64,000 nucleotides of DNA from Gordonia sp. OPL2. GTDB lineage: Bacteria; Actinomycetota; Actinomycetes; Mycobacteriales; Mycobacteriaceae. Positions 25,821 through 37,474 of this stretch are shown piece by piece. Below the pieces are notes generated by a model. The model saw only the letters and a program-made list of their open reading frames with translations. It was not told the DNA's origin and did not search any database. The translations under genes were made by a program, and so were the position numbers. Location of the stretch: contig NZ_RKME01000001.1 of the NCBI RefSeq assembly GCF_003797825.1, positions 124,001 to 188,000 on the forward strand, read 5' to 3'. Positions within the stretch are counted from its first letter, which is position 1. Every line of letters starts with the position of its first letter.

Positions 25821-26240
25821 ATGGAGTCCCTCTTCTTCCCCCTCCTGCTCGCCCTGCTCGCGGGGTTCATGTTCCTGAGCATCCGCAAGCAGAAGAAGCG
25901 CATGTCCGAGATGCAGGAGATGCAGAACTCCGTCGCCACCGGCGCGCGTGTGCAGCTCACCTCCGGCATGTTCGCGACCGTCGTGGACGACTCGGCATCG
26001 GACTTCGTCGACCTGGAGATCGCCACCGGCGTCGTCACCCGGTTCAACCGTCTCGCCGTGGTGCGTGTGGTGCCGACCGACGAGGCCGCGGCCACCTATC
26101 CGGGCGCGCTGACCGAACGCCCCGAGCAGATCGAGCCCGAGTCGATCGATCACACCCCGTCGACCGACCCGGCCGACACCCCCGCCGACGACACGATCAT
26201 CGCGGACCGACCGGCGGACAAGCCGACCGACGACAAGTGA
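25821..26240 (+). CDS. yajC: Preprotein translocase subunit YajC
   Basis: The protein is 139 residues: one N-terminal TM helix (about 4-22), the basic anchor 'RKQKKRMSEMQEMQNSVATGARVQLTSGMFATVV' and a beta domain (to about 95), all typical. The last 45 residues are an acidic, Pro/Thr-rich tail (DHTPSTDPADTPADDTIIADRPADKPTDDK) not needed for the fold. It forms part of the SecDF-YajC complex that aids protein export. It lies upstream of secD with a 160-nt gap that contains a strong hairpin. Confidence 0.95.
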   Translation: MESLFFPLLLALLAGFMFLSIRKQKKRMSEMQEMQNSVATGARVQLTSGMFATVVDDSASDFVDLEIATGVVTRFNRLAVVRVVPTDEAAATYPGALTERPEQIEPESIDHTPSTDPADTPADDTIIADRPADKPTDDK

Positions 26241-26244
26241 CGCA

Positions 26245-26274
26245 CACCGCGGACGGGACCTCCCGTCCGCGGTG
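26245..26274 (+). terminator. Perfect hairpin between yajC and secD
   Basis: CACCGCGGACGGGA (26245-26258) pairs with TCCCGTCCGCGGTG (26261-26274). The stem is 14 bp with a formal 2-nt loop, so the innermost pairs must open. It begins 4 nt past the yajC stop and has no U-tract. It may end yajC transcription, or partly attenuate or stabilise the yajC-secD message. Confidence 0.65.
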
Positions 26275-26400
26275 CTTCCGCGCGGACACCGGGACCCGGG
26301 GGTTACCGCACAGTCAGTAGAGTGGGCGACCGACCGGATCGTCCGCGCGCATCGGGGGCCTGGCGCCTGAGCGTGCTTTCCTGAGGAGACCAGAACAGCA

Positions 26401-28005
26401 GTGACCACACCTCGCCGGGCGTCGGCGAAGCGGTCGGGACTTCCCCGTGAGGTGCCGCCGTGGAGACCCCTGACCGCTTTCTTCGTGCTGCTGGCCGTTG
26501 TCTACGGACTGGTCTTCTTCACCGGTGGCGGATCGCCGACCCCCAAGCTCGGTATCGATCTGCAGGGCGGCACCCGCGTGACGCTGACCGCCCGTACCCC
26601 TGACGGCAAGCCGCCCTCACGGGAGCAGCTCGACCAGGCGAAACAGATCATCGAGCAGCGTGTGAACGGGCTCGGTGTGTCCGGTTCGGAGGTCGTGGTC
26701 AACGGCAACAACCTGGTCATCACCGTTCCCGGCGACGACGGCAAGCAGGCCCGCACCCTGGGCCAGACCGCGCGGCTGTTCGTGCGGCCGGTGGAGAACG
26801 TGCAGCCGGCGACCCCGCAGCCCGCGAAAGACGATCAACCGGACGCGGAGGACGAGAACGGCGAGACGTCGGCGGCCGCGATCGACGAGCAGCGCAAACT
26901 GCGTCAGGCGCCGGCGGGGGCGAATCTCGACGCCCTCACCGCGCAGATGGCGAAGATGGACTGTTCGCCCGGCGCCAACGACCCGTTGCTCGGCAATGAT
27001 CTGCCCGACCAATACCTGGTCGCGTGTTCGCAGGACGGCACCGAGGTCTATCTGCTCGGGCCCGAGATCATCGACGGTCGTGACATCAAGAACGCGACCG
27101 CCGGTACCACCCAGCAGGCCGGCTCGTGGATCGTGCAGGTCGAGTTCAAGGGTGAGGCACAGAACTTCTGGCCGCAGTACACCGGACAGAACGTCGGCAA
27201 GCAGACCGCGTTCACCCTGGACACCAAGGTCGTCTCCGCACCTCAGATCCGTGGCGCCATCACCACGCCGCAGACCGAGATCAGCGGCAACTTCAGCCAG
27301 CAGGAGGCCAAGGACCTGGCCAACGTCCTGAAGTACGGTTCGCTGCCGCTCTCGTTCGAGGCGTCCGATGCCGAGACGGTCTCTGCGACGCTGGGTCTCT
27401 CGTCGCTGAAGGCCGGCCTCATCGCCGGTGCGGTCGGCCTGATCGCGGTGCTGCTCTACGCCCTCCTCTACTACCGCATGCTCGGCATCCTCACGGTGCT
27501 GTCGCTGCTGCTGTCCGGGCTGATGGTCTACGGCATCATCGTCCTGCTGGGGCGCTGGATCGGCTTCACGCTCGACCTCGCCGGTATCGCCGGTCTGATC
27601 ATCGGCATCGGTATGACCGCGGACTCGTTCGTCGTCTACTTCGAACGAATAAAGGACGAGATGCGCGAGGGCCGAAGTTTCCGGTCCGCGGTTCCGCGCG
27701 GCTGGGCGAGCGCGAGGCGCACGATCTGGTCCGGCAACGCCGTCAGCTTCATCGCGGCGGCCGTCATCTACATCCTGGCCGTCGGCGAGGTGCGCGGGTT
27801 CGCGTTCACGCTGGGTCTGACCACGATCCTCGACGTCGTGGTCGTGTTCCTCGTGACCCACCCGCTCGTCGTCCTGGCGAGTCGTTCGGAGTTCTTGTCG
27901 CGACCGAACGTCAACGGACTCGGCGCGGTCAGCGAGGTGGCCCGTCAGCGCCGCGTCGCGCAACGGTCGTCGCAGGTCACCGCGTCGGAAGGATCGGCGA
28001 AATGA
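26401..28005 (+). CDS. secD: Protein translocase subunit SecD
   Basis: The protein is 534 residues from GTG. TM1 (about 24-42) is followed by '[15 protein letters not shown]', a large periplasmic P1 region, and five TM helices from about 338 on. The conserved '[30 protein letters not shown]' and 'GVAGLI'-type helix 4 motifs are present. An Asp/Glu-rich insertion ([22 protein letters not shown]) sits in P1, as in many actinobacteria. With SecF it uses the proton gradient to help late stages of Sec export. It overlaps secF by 4 nt. Confidence 0.97.
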   Translation: MTTPRRASAKRSGLPREVPPWRPLTAFFVLLAVVYGLVFFTGGGSPTPKLGIDLQGGTRVTLTARTPDGKPPSREQLDQAKQIIEQRVNGLGVSGSEVVVNGNNLVITVPGDDGKQARTLGQTARLFVRPVENVQPATPQPAKDDQPDAEDENGETSAAAIDEQRKLRQAPAGANLDALTAQMAKMDCSPGANDPLLGNDLPDQYLVACSQDGTEVYLLGPEIIDGRDIKNATAGTTQQAGSWIVQVEFKGEAQNFWPQYTGQNVGKQTAFTLDTKVVSAPQIRGAITTPQTEISGNFSQQEAKDLANVLKYGSLPLSFEASDAETVSATLGLSSLKAGLIAGAVGLIAVLLYALLYYRMLGILTVLSLLLSGLMVYGIIVLLGRWIGFTLDLAGIAGLIIGIGMTADSFVVYFERIKDEMREGRSFRSAVPRGWASARRTIWSGNAVSFIAAAVIYILAVGEVRGFAFTLGLTTILDVVVVFLVTHPLVVLASRSEFLSRPNVNGLGAVSEVARQRRVAQRSSQVTASEGSAK

Positions 28006-29261
28006 GCATGCAGACCCCTGGGCCGCAAGGACCGGCGCGTCCGAACTCCGGACGCAGCGGGGGCGGGCGGACCGCATCCACCCCCGACCTGGTCGTCGAG
28101 GACAGCGAGCCGGTCGATACCCCCACCGCCGACGCGAACTTCGTCGCCGAGAAGGACCGCTCGTTCCTCTCGCGGCTGTACACCGGTACCGGCGCGTTCG
28201 ACATCATCGCCGCACGCCGCACCTGGTACATCGTCACCGCGGTCATCCTGGCGATCTGTATCGGATCGATCGCGATCCGTGGGTTCACCCTGGGCATCGA
28301 GTTCGAGGGCGGTACCCAGGTGTCGATCCCGGTCTCGGCCGGTGTGACCACCGATGCCGTCGAGGAGGTGTTCTCCCAGACGCTCGGAGACGCACCGGAG
28401 TCCGTGCAGACCGCCGGATCCGGGTCCAGCGAGACGATCCAGGTGCGTACCGAGACCCTGAGCATCCAGCAGACCGAACAGGTGACCCGAGCCCTCGCCG
28501 ACAAGTTCTCCCCGGAACTGACTGCCGCAGAGGTCAGTTCGTCGGATGTCAGTTCCACCTGGGGTGGCGAGATCACGCAGAAGATGCTGATCGCGCTCGC
28601 GGTGTTCCTGGTGATCGTGTTCGTCTACATCGCGGTGCGATTCGACCGCGAGATGTCCACAGCAGCCCTCGCCTCTCTGTTCTTCGACATCATCGTCACT
28701 GCCGGCGTCTACTCGCTGGTCGGCTGGGAGGTCACCCCGGCCACGGTCATCGGTCTCCTCACGATCCTCGGCTTCTCCATCTACGACACCGTCGTCGTCT
28801 TCGACAAGGTCGCCGAGAACACGAGATCGGTCCTGCAGACGACCCGGCGCACCTACGGTGAGCAGGCCAACCTCGCGGTGAACCAGACACTCATGCGTTC
28901 GATCAACACCACCGTCATCTCGGTGCTGCCGATCATCGCGCTCATGGTCATCGCGGTGTGGCTCCTCGGGGTCGGCACGCTGAAGGATCTCGCGCTGATC
29001 CAGCTCGTCGGTGTCGTCGTCGGTGCCTACTCGTCGATCTTCCTGGCGGCGCCGCTGCTGGTGACCCTCAAGGAACGACGCAAGGACATCGCGCGCCACA
29101 CGAAGCGCGTCCTCGATCGCCGCGCACGCGTGGCGGCAGGCGACGATCTGTCCGATGCACCGCGTCCGGTGCGGGGCCGGTCGTCGAGCGGCCGTGCGGC
29201 ACGTCGCGACGACGCCGACGCACCGCAGAGCCCCACCGGGAAACGTCGTCGGTCGCGCTAA
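28002..29261 (+). CDS. secF: Protein translocase subunit SecF
   Basis: The protein is 419 residues. TM1 near 78-98 is followed by '[18 protein letters not shown]', a periplasmic domain and five C-terminal TM helices with '[20 protein letters not shown]' and '[22 protein letters not shown]'. An N-terminal cytoplasmic tail of about 60 residues is Pro/Gly/Asp-rich. The C-terminal tail (about 50 residues, [10 protein letters not shown]...RRSR) is basic. The start ATGA overlaps the secD stop. Confidence 0.97.
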   Translation: MSMQTPGPQGPARPNSGRSGGGRTASTPDLVVEDSEPVDTPTADANFVAEKDRSFLSRLYTGTGAFDIIAARRTWYIVTAVILAICIGSIAIRGFTLGIEFEGGTQVSIPVSAGVTTDAVEEVFSQTLGDAPESVQTAGSGSSETIQVRTETLSIQQTEQVTRALADKFSPELTAAEVSSSDVSSTWGGEITQKMLIALAVFLVIVFVYIAVRFDREMSTAALASLFFDIIVTAGVYSLVGWEVTPATVIGLLTILGFSIYDTVVVFDKVAENTRSVLQTTRRTYGEQANLAVNQTLMRSINTTVISVLPIIALMVIAVWLLGVGTLKDLALIQLVGVVVGAYSSIFLAAPLLVTLKERRKDIARHTKRVLDRRARVAAGDDLSDAPRPVRGRSSSGRAARRDDADAPQSPTGKRRRSR

Positions 29262-29271
29262 CCTACGGGTC

Positions 29272-30993
29272 GTGACCGACCAGACCGGGCGCCAGGCCCG
29301 CCGACGACCCGGCCTGCCCGTGACGGTGACGGTACTGGCGGCGGTGCTCGTGACGCTGACCGGTCTGCTGACCGCGTGCGGCGACGACGGACCGCCGACC
29401 ATCGACTACGTGGTCGACGCACGCATCAGCAGCTACAACGCGAACACCGTCGACGGCAACGCCGACGGTGTACTCATGGCGACGACCCGGATGCTGCCCG
29501 GATTCAGCTATCTGGGAGCGCAGGGCCAGGTGACGCCGGACCGTGACATCGGCACCGTCACACCGGTTCCCGGTGAAGGTCTGACGCTGCGGTACGACTT
29601 CGACCCTAGGGCGCGCTTCTCCGACGGGCAGGCGCTCGACTGCGACGACCTGGTTCTGGCCTGGGCGGCGATGAGCGGCCGGTTCCCCGGTTTCCGGCCG
29701 GCGACCACAGCGGGCTACCGCGACATCGATCGGATCGACTGTGCAGCGGGCGATCGCACCGCGACGGTCGCCTTCGCCCCGGGCCGCGATTATCGCGACT
29801 GGCTCTCGCTGTTCGGTGCCGGCACCCTTCTCCCGGCGCATGTCGTCGCCCGTGACGCCGGTGTCGCCGGAGTGTTGGATCCCTTACGGGGCGGGAATCG
29901 TGCGGTGACCACGAAGATCGCCAAGGCCTGGAACTCCGGTTTCGCACTGACGCCCGGGCCGATCGACGAGACCAGGTTCCCGTCCTCGGGTCCGTACCGG
30001 ATCGAGGGGTACTCGGAGTCGGGTGGGTTGGTGCTGGTCCCGAACGACACGTGGTGGGGCGATGCCCCTCAGACACAGCGGATCGCCATCTGGGGACGGG
30101 GCACCGACACCGACAGCAAGCTCGCCGACGGCTCGTTCGACATCGTGGACGTCACCGGCGGCCTCACCGATGACGACGACATCCGTCCGTCCGGAGATGC
30201 TGCCGTGCAACCGCTTCCGCAGCCGAATCGAGCACTTGCCGTCGAAGAGGTCGTCCTCGCCCAGCGAGGTGCCCTCGGCACGCTGCGGGCGCGCCAGGCA
30301 CTGGCATCGTGCATCCCGCGAGACGCCCTCGCGCGGCAGTTCGGACAGGGGGCACAGGTCTGGAACCTCCGCGTCCTGCCGCCGTCGGACAATCTGGCCG
30401 GACAACTGAATGGATCGTTCGGTCGCGCGTACGCGCGCCCCGACCTGCCGCGGGCACGCGCGCTCAGCGGTGACGGACAGGCCGAGGCGGGACGTGCCTC
30501 GATGAGGGTCCGGGTCGGGTACCTCGCGCCGACGGCGCGGCATCAGAAGATGGTCGCCGCGATGGCCGAATCCTGCCGGCGGGTGGGGATCGAGGTGGTG
30601 GACGCCGGGGCACCCGACATCACCCCCGGCGCTCTGGGCCGCACCGTCGACGCGCTGATCGTCGCCAACGGGGCGGGCTTCGCCGCTGCGGGCGCCGCCA
30701 ACCCGTCACGCGACGCGTATCAGCTCCGTGGTGGGGACCCGCTGAATCTCGGTGGATTCCGCAGTCCCGAGGTCAGTGGCGCCGTCGACGCGCTCGTCAC
30801 GGCCGACCTCGCCGCCGACCGGTTGCCGCTGGTCCGCGCGATCGAGAACGCCGCGTGGTCGGCACTCCCGTCGATCCCCTTGTTCGCCGCGCCGCGGGTG
30901 CAGCGCTGGAACGGGCTGGTCGATAATGTGGTGGCCGGTCTGGGCCGCAACGGGACCGGATGGAACATGGATCGGTGGACGGTACGTGAGTGA
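29272..30993 (+). CDS. Solute-binding family 5 lipoprotein (peptide-type ABC transporter component)
   Basis: The protein is 573 residues from GTG 29272, 10 nt past secF. A basic N-region and hydrophobic stretch end in the lipobox L-L-T-A-C. The SBP_bac_5 fold is visible: '[38 protein letters not shown]', '[24 protein letters not shown]' and a C-terminal '[24 protein letters not shown]'. Such proteins capture oligopeptides or nickel-like ligands on the outer face of the membrane. No permease or ATPase genes lie nearby, so the partner is elsewhere or the protein has taken another role. The placement between secF and apt is conserved in Mycobacteriales (Rv2585c). Confidence 0.9.
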   Translation: MTDQTGRQARRRPGLPVTVTVLAAVLVTLTGLLTACGDDGPPTIDYVVDARISSYNANTVDGNADGVLMATTRMLPGFSYLGAQGQVTPDRDIGTVTPVPGEGLTLRYDFDPRARFSDGQALDCDDLVLAWAAMSGRFPGFRPATTAGYRDIDRIDCAAGDRTATVAFAPGRDYRDWLSLFGAGTLLPAHVVARDAGVAGVLDPLRGGNRAVTTKIAKAWNSGFALTPGPIDETRFPSSGPYRIEGYSESGGLVLVPNDTWWGDAPQTQRIAIWGRGTDTDSKLADGSFDIVDVTGGLTDDDDIRPSGDAAVQPLPQPNRALAVEEVVLAQRGALGTLRARQALASCIPRDALARQFGQGAQVWNLRVLPPSDNLAGQLNGSFGRAYARPDLPRARALSGDGQAEAGRASMRVRVGYLAPTARHQKMVAAMAESCRRVGIEVVDAGAPDITPGALGRTVDALIVANGAGFAAAGAANPSRDAYQLRGGDPLNLGGFRSPEVSGAVDALVTADLAADRLPLVRAIENAAWSALPSIPLFAAPRVQRWNGLVDNVVAGLGRNGTGWNMDRWTVRE

Positions 30994-31627
30994 CGATGCA
31001 GCAACCGGCAACGCAGTGACCGGGGACGCTGGGACCGACGACGCGGGCACGCAGGACACGGGACTCGACGAGGTGACGGCCCGGGCGCTCGACGACGCCC
31101 GTACCGCCATCGACGAACACGCCCGCACGGTCCCTGACTTCCCGGCGCCCGGCATCACGTTCAAAGACCTCACCCCGGTGTTGGCCGATCCGGCCGGGCT
31201 CGCCTCGATCGTCACCGCACTGACTCATCGCTGCGGCGACATCGACCTCGTCGCGGGCATCGACGCCCGCGGTTTCCTTCTCGGCGGTGCCGTGGCCCGG
31301 CAACGAGAGGTCGGTGTGCTCGCGGTGCGCAAGGGCGGCAAGTTGCCGCCGCCGGTTCACCACATCGACTACGCGCTCGAGTACGGATCGGCCAGTCTGG
31401 AGATCCCCGCCAGCGGAATCGACATCACCGGCCTGCGGGTGCTGCTCGTCGACGATGTCCTCGCCACCGGCGGCACCGTCGTCGCGGCCGGGGACCTGCT
31501 GCGCAGGGCGGGTGCCGAGGTGGTCGGTGTCGCCGTGATCATGGAGCTCGACGGTCTCGGTGGGCGGGCGACGATCGCCGATGGCCTCGGTGCCGACCTG
31601 CCGGTTCACGCTGTCACCCTCGACTGA
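30986..31627 (+). CDS. apt: Adenine phosphoribosyltransferase
   Basis: The core matches Apt: '[21 protein letters not shown]', '[19 protein letters not shown]', '[24 protein letters not shown]' and the PRPP loop '[13 protein letters not shown]'. It salvages adenine to AMP using PRPP. From GTG 30986 (8-nt overlap with the lipoprotein gene) the protein has 213 residues with a 30-residue tail rich in Thr/Gly/Asp ([21 protein letters not shown]). A later GTG at 31073 would give 184 residues, nearer the usual length. The gene sits upstream of the (p)ppGpp synthetase gene, as in other Mycobacteriales. Confidence 0.94.
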   Translation: MSDDAATGNAVTGDAGTDDAGTQDTGLDEVTARALDDARTAIDEHARTVPDFPAPGITFKDLTPVLADPAGLASIVTALTHRCGDIDLVAGIDARGFLLGGAVARQREVGVLAVRKGGKLPPPVHHIDYALEYGSASLEIPASGIDITGLRVLLVDDVLATGGTVVAAGDLLRRAGAEVVGVAVIMELDGLGGRATIADGLGADLPVHAVTLD

Positions 31628-31822
31628 GGCGCACCAGACGCCGCCCGAGCCCGCGCGACGTCGCGGTCGGCGGTTCCGTGCGGTACGGCCGGACTAGACT
31701 CGCCTCATCCGGCGTTCGGCAGGATGAGGGTGCACCGTCTCGGCGTCTCCGGTGGAGACGGACGATGGCGGGGCGCCCGCGTTGATGCCGACGCATACGA
31801 ACGGAGCCGGGAGGAGGTCCCG

Positions 31823-34246
31823 ATGCACGACGACACCGACACCGACGCCCGTCACGGCGTCGGCGACGCGGCAGGATCACCCGCCGCCGATGTGACGCCC
31901 GCGAACGACCGATCACCGGTCGAGACGGGCGGACCGTCACGGCCGGGAACGATGACCAACGGCGATTCCCTGGCCACGCCGTCCTCCTCGGCGTCGAGGA
32001 GGGTCCGCGCCCGGCTCGCCCGTCGGATGACCGCCACCCGAAGCCCGGTGCGGCCGGTGCTGGAACCACTCGTCACCCTGCATCGCGAGATCTATCCGAA
32101 GGCCGACGTCGCGCTGCTGCAGCACGCTTATGACGTCGCGGATGAGCGTCACGAGGGCCAGACGCGCAAGTCCGGCGACCCGTACATCACGCACCCGCTC
32201 GCCGTGGCCACGATCCTCGCCGACCTCGGCATGGACACCACGACACTGGTGGCCGCGTTGTTGCACGACACCGTCGAGGACACCGGATACTCGCTCGAAC
32301 AGCTCGAGAAGGACTTCGGTGCGGAGGTCGCCCACCTGGTCGACGGAGTGACCAAGCTCGACAAGGTCGCTCTGGGCAGTGCTGCCGAGGCCGAGACCAT
32401 CCGCAAGATGATCATCGCGATGGCCCGTGATCCGCGTGTGCTGGTGATCAAGGTCGCCGACCGGCTGCACAACATGCGGACCATGCGTTTCCTCCCGCCG
32501 GAGAAGCAGGCGCGCAAGGCCCGGGAGACGTTGGAGGTCATCGCACCCCTCGCACACCGGCTCGGCATGGCGACGGTCAAATGGGAACTCGAAGACCTCT
32601 CGTTCGCGATCCTGCATCCCAAACGGTACGAGGAGATCGTTCGTCTGGTGGCCGATCGCGCGCCGTCGCGCGACACCTACCTGGCCCGTGTCCGCGCGGA
32701 TGTGAACAACGCGCTGGGCTCGGCACGGATCTCGGCGACCGTCGAGGGTCGCCCCAAGCACTACTGGTCGATCTATCAGAAGATGATCGTCAAGGGCCGC
32801 GACTTCGACGACATCCATGATCTGGTCGGGATCCGCATCCTGTGCGACGAGGTCCGCGACTGCTATGCGGCCGTCGGCGTGGTGCATTCGCTGTGGCAGC
32901 CGATGGCCGGACGGTTCAAGGACTACATCGCCCAACCCCGCTTCGGGGTGTACCAGTCGCTGCACACGACGGTGATCGGTCCCGAGGGCAAACCCCTCGA
33001 GGTGCAGATCCGCACCGCCGAGATGCATCGCACGGCAGAGTTCGGCATCGCCGCACACTGGCGGTACAAGGAGAGCGGCTATCGGAAGGGCAAGAACCCG
33101 AAACGATCCGATGCCGCCGAGATCGACGACATGGCGTGGATGCGCCAGCTCCTCGACTGGCAGCGTGAGGCCGCCGATCCGGGTGAGTTCCTGGAGTCGC
33201 TGCGCTACGACCTTGCCGTGCAGGAGATCTTCGTCTTCACGCCGAAGGGCGACGTGATCACTCTGCCGGCCGGATCGACGCCGGTCGATTTCGCCTACGC
33301 GGTACACACCGAGGTCGGCCATCGATGTATCGGCGCCCGGGTCAACGGCCGGCTCGTCGCGCTCGAACGCACCCTCGAGAACGGTGAGGTCGTCGAGGTG
33401 TTCACCTCGAAGGCGCCCAACGCCGGACCGTCGAAGGACTGGCAGAACTTCGTCGTGTCGCCGCGGGCCAAGGCCAAGATCCGGCAGTGGTTCGCCAAGG
33501 AACGTCGCGAAGAAGCGCTCGAGACCGGCAAGGAAGCAATCGCCAAGGAGGTGCGCCGAGGCGGACTTCCGTTGCAGCGCTTGATGAGTGCCGAATCGTT
33601 GGCATCCATCGCCAAGGAGTTGCGCTATGCCGACGTCACGGCGCTCTACACCGCGGTGGGGGAGAACCACGTCTCCGCACGACATGTCGTCAATCGACTG
33701 GTCGCCTCCCTCGGCGGGCTCGACGACGCCGTCGACGAGATCGCCGAACGCTCGACGCCGTCCACCCTGCCGACCCGCACCCGGCAGGGCGGTGACGCCG
33801 GCGTCGTCGTCGAGGGCCTCGACAACGTCATGGCCAAACTGGCCAAATGCTGCACGCCCGTTCCCGGGGACGAGATCATGGGGTTCGTCACCCGCGGCGG
33901 CGGTATCAGCGTGCACCGCACCGATTGCACGAACGCGCAGTCGCTCCGCGAGCAGTCCGAGCGGATCATCGAGGTCTCGTGGGCGCCGTCCCCGTCGTCG
34001 ATCTTCCTCGTCGCCATCCAGGTCGAGGCCCTGGACCGTCATCGCCTGTTGTCGGATGTGACGAAGGTGCTCGCCGACGAACGGGTCAACATCCTGTCGG
34101 CGTCGGTGACCACCAGCCGAGACAGGGTTGCGATCAGCAAGTTCACGTTCGAGATGGGCGACCCGAAGCATCTCGGTCACGTGCTCAACGTCGTGCGGAA
34201 CGTCGAGGGCGTCTACGACGTGTACCGGGTGACCTCGGCGGCCTGA
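31823..34246 (+). CDS. relA: Bifunctional (p)ppGpp synthetase/hydrolase (Rsh)
   Basis: The protein is 807 residues from ATG 31823, which has GAGGAGG upstream. After a disordered 75-residue N-terminus come the HD hydrolase domain (H124, H148-D149 in [15 protein letters not shown]), the synthetase domain ('[30 protein letters not shown]', '[11 protein letters not shown]'), the TGS domain ('[35 protein letters not shown]'), a zinc-finger/helical region ('[29 protein letters not shown]') and a C-terminal ACT domain. Both catalytic halves look intact, so it should both make and degrade the stringent-response alarmone. Confidence 0.98.
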   Translation: MHDDTDTDARHGVGDAAGSPAADVTPANDRSPVETGGPSRPGTMTNGDSLATPSSSASRRVRARLARRMTATRSPVRPVLEPLVTLHREIYPKADVALLQHAYDVADERHEGQTRKSGDPYITHPLAVATILADLGMDTTTLVAALLHDTVEDTGYSLEQLEKDFGAEVAHLVDGVTKLDKVALGSAAEAETIRKMIIAMARDPRVLVIKVADRLHNMRTMRFLPPEKQARKARETLEVIAPLAHRLGMATVKWELEDLSFAILHPKRYEEIVRLVADRAPSRDTYLARVRADVNNALGSARISATVEGRPKHYWSIYQKMIVKGRDFDDIHDLVGIRILCDEVRDCYAAVGVVHSLWQPMAGRFKDYIAQPRFGVYQSLHTTVIGPEGKPLEVQIRTAEMHRTAEFGIAAHWRYKESGYRKGKNPKRSDAAEIDDMAWMRQLLDWQREAADPGEFLESLRYDLAVQEIFVFTPKGDVITLPAGSTPVDFAYAVHTEVGHRCIGARVNGRLVALERTLENGEVVEVFTSKAPNAGPSKDWQNFVVSPRAKAKIRQWFAKERREEALETGKEAIAKEVRRGGLPLQRLMSAESLASIAKELRYADVTALYTAVGENHVSARHVVNRLVASLGGLDDAVDEIAERSTPSTLPTRTRQGGDAGVVVEGLDNVMAKLAKCCTPVPGDEIMGFVTRGGGISVHRTDCTNAQSLREQSERIIEVSWAPSPSSIFLVAIQVEALDRHRLLSDVTKVLADERVNILSASVTTSRDRVAISKFTFEMGDPKHLGHVLNVVRNVEGVYDVYRVTSAA

Positions 34247-34264
34247 GGCCACCGAGGTCGGTGG

Positions 34265-35200
34265 TCAGTCCTGCGTTGCGCCGCCCACGGTCGCAGTGGT
34301 GATGTCGACGGGCTCCTTCGGCCGGCCGTCCTGGGCATTGCCGTTGGGCCCGGGCATCAGGCCGTTCGCCGCGATCTTGTCGAGCACTGTCAGGCCGGCC
34401 GGATCCACCGTGCCGACCACCGAGTAGTTCGGCGCCAACTGGCTGTCCTGCAGCACCAGGAAGAACTGGCTCGAGCCGGTGTTCGACTGCCCGGTCTGCG
34501 GATTGTTGCTGTTGGCGATGGCGACGGTGCCTCGCGGGTAGATGACCGGTGCGGTACCCGACATTGGGTCCGGTTGGCCCGCGGGCTTGAGGTCGGTCGG
34601 GAGTTCGTCGGGACTCGACCATCCCGGGCCGCCGGCGCCGGTTCCGGTCGGATCGCCGCACTGCAGGACCTTCAGTGTGTCGCTTGCGGTCAACCGGTGG
34701 CAGGGCGAATTGTCATAGAACTTGTTCTCCGCCAGAGAGATCATCGCGGCAGTGTTGCAGGGTGCGCCGGTGCGCTCGAGCGTGATCGGCACCGCGCCCT
34801 GGTTGGTGTTCAGAGTGAGGTCGGCGGTGCCTTCCTTGAGTTCCTTCTCCGCAGGCTTCGGTGACGTGCGCTGCTTGGACTCGCCCGCCTTCATCTCATC
34901 GAGGTAGGCCTGCGCCTGGGCGCGTTGATCCGCAGGCACCTCGGCGGGTACCTCCTTGGGGAGCTGATCGAAGCGGCTCGGCTGATCCTCGAAGGCACAG
35001 GAGGTCCAGCGCGCCGCCTCGCGGTCGTCGAGGACCTTCTTGACGATCAGCGTGGTCGCCGTCGCCACGATCGCGACCACCACCACCGTCGACACCGAGG
35101 CGATGATGATCTTGCGTCGGCGCTTCTCCTGCCGCTCCCGCTCGAGACGTTCCTCGAGCTTGCGCTTGGCTGCTTCGCGACGCTCCTCGTTCGTGGACAC
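34265..35200 (-). CDS. Membrane-anchored cyclophilin-type peptidyl-prolyl isomerase
   Basis: The protein is 311 residues from GTG 35200 (AGGAGG upstream); an upstream in-frame ATG at 35338 lacks one. A charged cytoplasmic N-terminus (NEERREAAKRKLEERLERERQEKRRRK) precedes one TM helix (about 31-52). An extracytoplasmic linker leads to the cyclophilin domain (about 130-305): 'FYDNSPCHRLTASDTLKVLQCGDPTGTGAGGPG', 'GTVAIANSNNPQTGQSNTGSSQFFLVLQDSQLAPNYSVVG'. It isomerises prolyl bonds in exported proteins. It is convergent with relA (18-nt gap) and matches Rv2582 in position. Confidence 0.95.
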   Translation of the reverse strand: MSTNEERREAAKRKLEERLERERQEKRRRKIIIASVSTVVVVAIVATATTLIVKKVLDDREAARWTSCAFEDQPSRFDQLPKEVPAEVPADQRAQAQAYLDEMKAGESKQRTSPKPAEKELKEGTADLTLNTNQGAVPITLERTGAPCNTAAMISLAENKFYDNSPCHRLTASDTLKVLQCGDPTGTGAGGPGWSSPDELPTDLKPAGQPDPMSGTAPVIYPRGTVAIANSNNPQTGQSNTGSSQFFLVLQDSQLAPNYSVVGTVDPAGLTVLDKIAANGLMPGPNGNAQDGRPKEPVDITTATVGGATQD

Positions 35201-35448
35201 GCGGTTGGACCCTCCTGAACTCGTGTGCCGTAGCTGGTTCCCCCGGGGGATGGCATGCCACCGGCCGGGGCCGGGCATGCGATCGGCGCTGATGCTACAT
35301 CGAGTGGCCAGTCTGCCAGTCGAACCTGAGAGTTCCATGGCCGGGTGAGTCCTCGGCCAACACCTGCACCGACATCTCCACCGCTCCTCGAGATCGCCGG
35401 CACGGGCTGTCGTCAGAGTGTGCCGACGGCGTTTGCCACAATGGACGG

Positions 35449-36201
35449 ATGCTGATCACCGGATTCGCGGCTGGCATGTTCCAGACGAACTGCTACATCC
35501 TCGCCACGGAGGCAGGGGCGGAAGCGGTCATCGTCGATCCGGGGCACGACGCGGCGCCCCGGGTCCGGGAGCTGCTCGCCGAGCACGACCTGACGCCGGT
35601 GGCCGTGCTGCTGACCCACGGTCACCTCGACCACACCTGGAACGCCGCCGAACTGTGCGACGAGTTCTCCATCCCCGCCTACATCCATGCCGACGATCGG
35701 CCGATGCTCGCCGACCCCGGTGTGGGGCTCGGTCGGGCGCTCGGCGACATGATCGGCTCCCTCGAGTTCCGGGAGCCCGAGAAGGTCATCGACTTCGTCG
35801 ACGGCGAGGAGATCGACGTCGCCGGCATCAGGATCTCGGTGGATCTCGCGCCCGGGCACACGCAGGGTTCGGTCCTGCTCGGCATCGAGGTCCCGGTCGA
35901 GGTCGATCCCGGCGAGGAGGATGCCGCCGACACGACCTCGAGGATCCCCTCGGTCGTGCCGGTCTGCTTCTCCGGTGACGTGCTGTTCGCCGGGTCGATC
36001 GGTCGGACCGACCTGCCTGGCGGGAATCATCAGCAGTTGCTCGACTCGATCGCGGAGAAGCTGTTGCCGCTGCCCGATCACACCCAGGTCCTTCCCGGAC
36101 ACGGACCCCAGACATCCATCGGTGCCGAGCGTGCGGGGAACCCGTTCCTGGCCGACCTCTCGGCCTCGGGCACCGTCAAGAAGGGACGATACGGACTGTG
36201 A
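35449..36201 (+). CDS. Metallo-beta-lactamase-fold hydrolase (glyoxalase II-like)
   Basis: The protein is 250 residues. The metal motif is H57-G-H59-L-D61-H62 in [12 protein letters not shown], followed by '[12 protein letters not shown]', '[20 protein letters not shown]' and '[14 protein letters not shown]'. It fits the thioesterase-like branch that includes hydroxyacylglutathione hydrolases. Actinobacteria of this group lack glutathione, so a mycothiol or other thioester is the more likely substrate. It overlaps hisS by 4 nt (GTGA). The 248-nt gap to the cyclophilin gene upstream holds both divergent promoters and nothing else I can recognise. Confidence 0.92.
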   Translation: MLITGFAAGMFQTNCYILATEAGAEAVIVDPGHDAAPRVRELLAEHDLTPVAVLLTHGHLDHTWNAAELCDEFSIPAYIHADDRPMLADPGVGLGRALGDMIGSLEFREPEKVIDFVDGEEIDVAGIRISVDLAPGHTQGSVLLGIEVPVEVDPGEEDAADTTSRIPSVVPVCFSGDVLFAGSIGRTDLPGGNHQQLLDSIAEKLLPLPDHTQVLPGHGPQTSIGAERAGNPFLADLSASGTVKKGRYGL

Positions 36202-37463
36202 GCGCCGAGTTCGCCGCGCCGAGAGGCATTCCCGACTACTTCCCGCCGTCATCGACGGACTTCCGTCGGGTCCGCGACACCCTGACCGAGGCCGCCCGGC
36301 TCGCCGGGTACGGGCACATCGAACTGCCGATCTTCGAGGACACAGGGCTGTTCGCCCGTGGTGTCGGAGAGTCGACCGATGTCGTCAGCAAGGAGATGTA
36401 CACGTTCGCCGACCGGGGGGACCGGTCGGTGACGCTGCGCCCGGAGGGCACCGCCGGGGTGATGCGCGCGGTCATCCAGCACGGACTCGATCGGGGGCAG
36501 CTCCCGGTCAAACTCTGTTATGCGGGGCCGTTCTTCCGGTACGAGAAGCCGCAGACCGGACGCTATCGCCAGCTCCAGCAGGTCGGTGTGGAGGCGATCG
36601 GTGTCGACGACCCGGCTCTCGATGCCGAGGTCATCGCGATCGCCGACGAGGGCTACCGTCGCCTCGGTCTGTCCGGCTTCCGTCTCGAGATCACCTCCCT
36701 CGGTGATGCCGAGAGCCGCGGACCCTATCGAGAGGCGTTGCAGCAGTTTCTCTTCGGCCTCGACCTGGACGAGCCGACGCGCCGGCGTGCCGAGATCAAC
36801 CCGCTGCGCGTGCTCGACGACAAGCGGCCGGAGGTCAAGGCGGCCACCGCGGACGCCCCACTGCTCGTCGACTTCCTCAGCGACGACGCCCGCGCCCACT
36901 TCGATCTGGTGCTGACCCACCTCACGCGGCTGGGCGTGCCGTACGAACTGAACCCGCGTCTCGTCCGGGGCCTCGACTACTACACCAAGACCACCTTCGA
37001 GTTCGTCCACGACGGGCTCGGCGCGCAATCGGGCATCGGCGGCGGAGGCCGCTACGACGGTCTGATGCGCCAGATCGGCGGAAAGCAGGATCTCTCGGGC
37101 ATCGGTTTCGGACTCGGCGTCGACCGGACGATGCTGGCGCTGGAGGCCGAGGGTGTCGCGCACGCCGACGTCGCGCGCTGTCAGGTGTTCGGGGTACCGC
37201 TGGGCGCCGACGCGAAAGCCGAATTGGTCGGTGTCGCAGGGCAACTCCGAGCGGCAGGGATCAGCGTCGACCTGGCCTACGGGGATCGCGGGCTCAAAGG
37301 CGCGATGAAGGCGGCCGACCGTTCGGGAGCGCGTCTCGCGCTGGTGCTGGGTGATCGCGAGCTCGAGGAGCGTCGAATCGAGGTGAAAGACCTCTCGAAC
37401 GGGGAGCAGCGTCAGGTCGCACTCGACGACGTCCTGGCCGAGATACGACAACTGCTCGGCTAG
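36198..37463 (+). CDS. hisS: Histidine--tRNA ligase
   Basis: The protein is 421 residues, a class II synthetase. Motif 1 '[33 protein letters not shown]', motif 2 '[17 protein letters not shown]... [29 protein letters not shown]' and the HisA box '[16 protein letters not shown]' with motif 3 '[16 protein letters not shown]' are all present, as is the C-terminal anticodon-binding domain. GTG at 36198 overlaps the preceding stop. It is convergent with the next gene (11-nt gap). Confidence 0.98.
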   Translation: MSAEFAAPRGIPDYFPPSSTDFRRVRDTLTEAARLAGYGHIELPIFEDTGLFARGVGESTDVVSKEMYTFADRGDRSVTLRPEGTAGVMRAVIQHGLDRGQLPVKLCYAGPFFRYEKPQTGRYRQLQQVGVEAIGVDDPALDAEVIAIADEGYRRLGLSGFRLEITSLGDAESRGPYREALQQFLFGLDLDEPTRRRAEINPLRVLDDKRPEVKAATADAPLLVDFLSDDARAHFDLVLTHLTRLGVPYELNPRLVRGLDYYTKTTFEFVHDGLGAQSGIGGGGRYDGLMRQIGGKQDLSGIGFGLGVDRTMLALEAEGVAHADVARCQVFGVPLGADAKAELVGVAGQLRAAGISVDLAYGDRGLKGAMKAADRSGARLALVLGDRELEERRIEVKDLSNGEQRQVALDDVLAEIRQLLG

Positions 37464-37474
37464 AGAGTCCCCAT

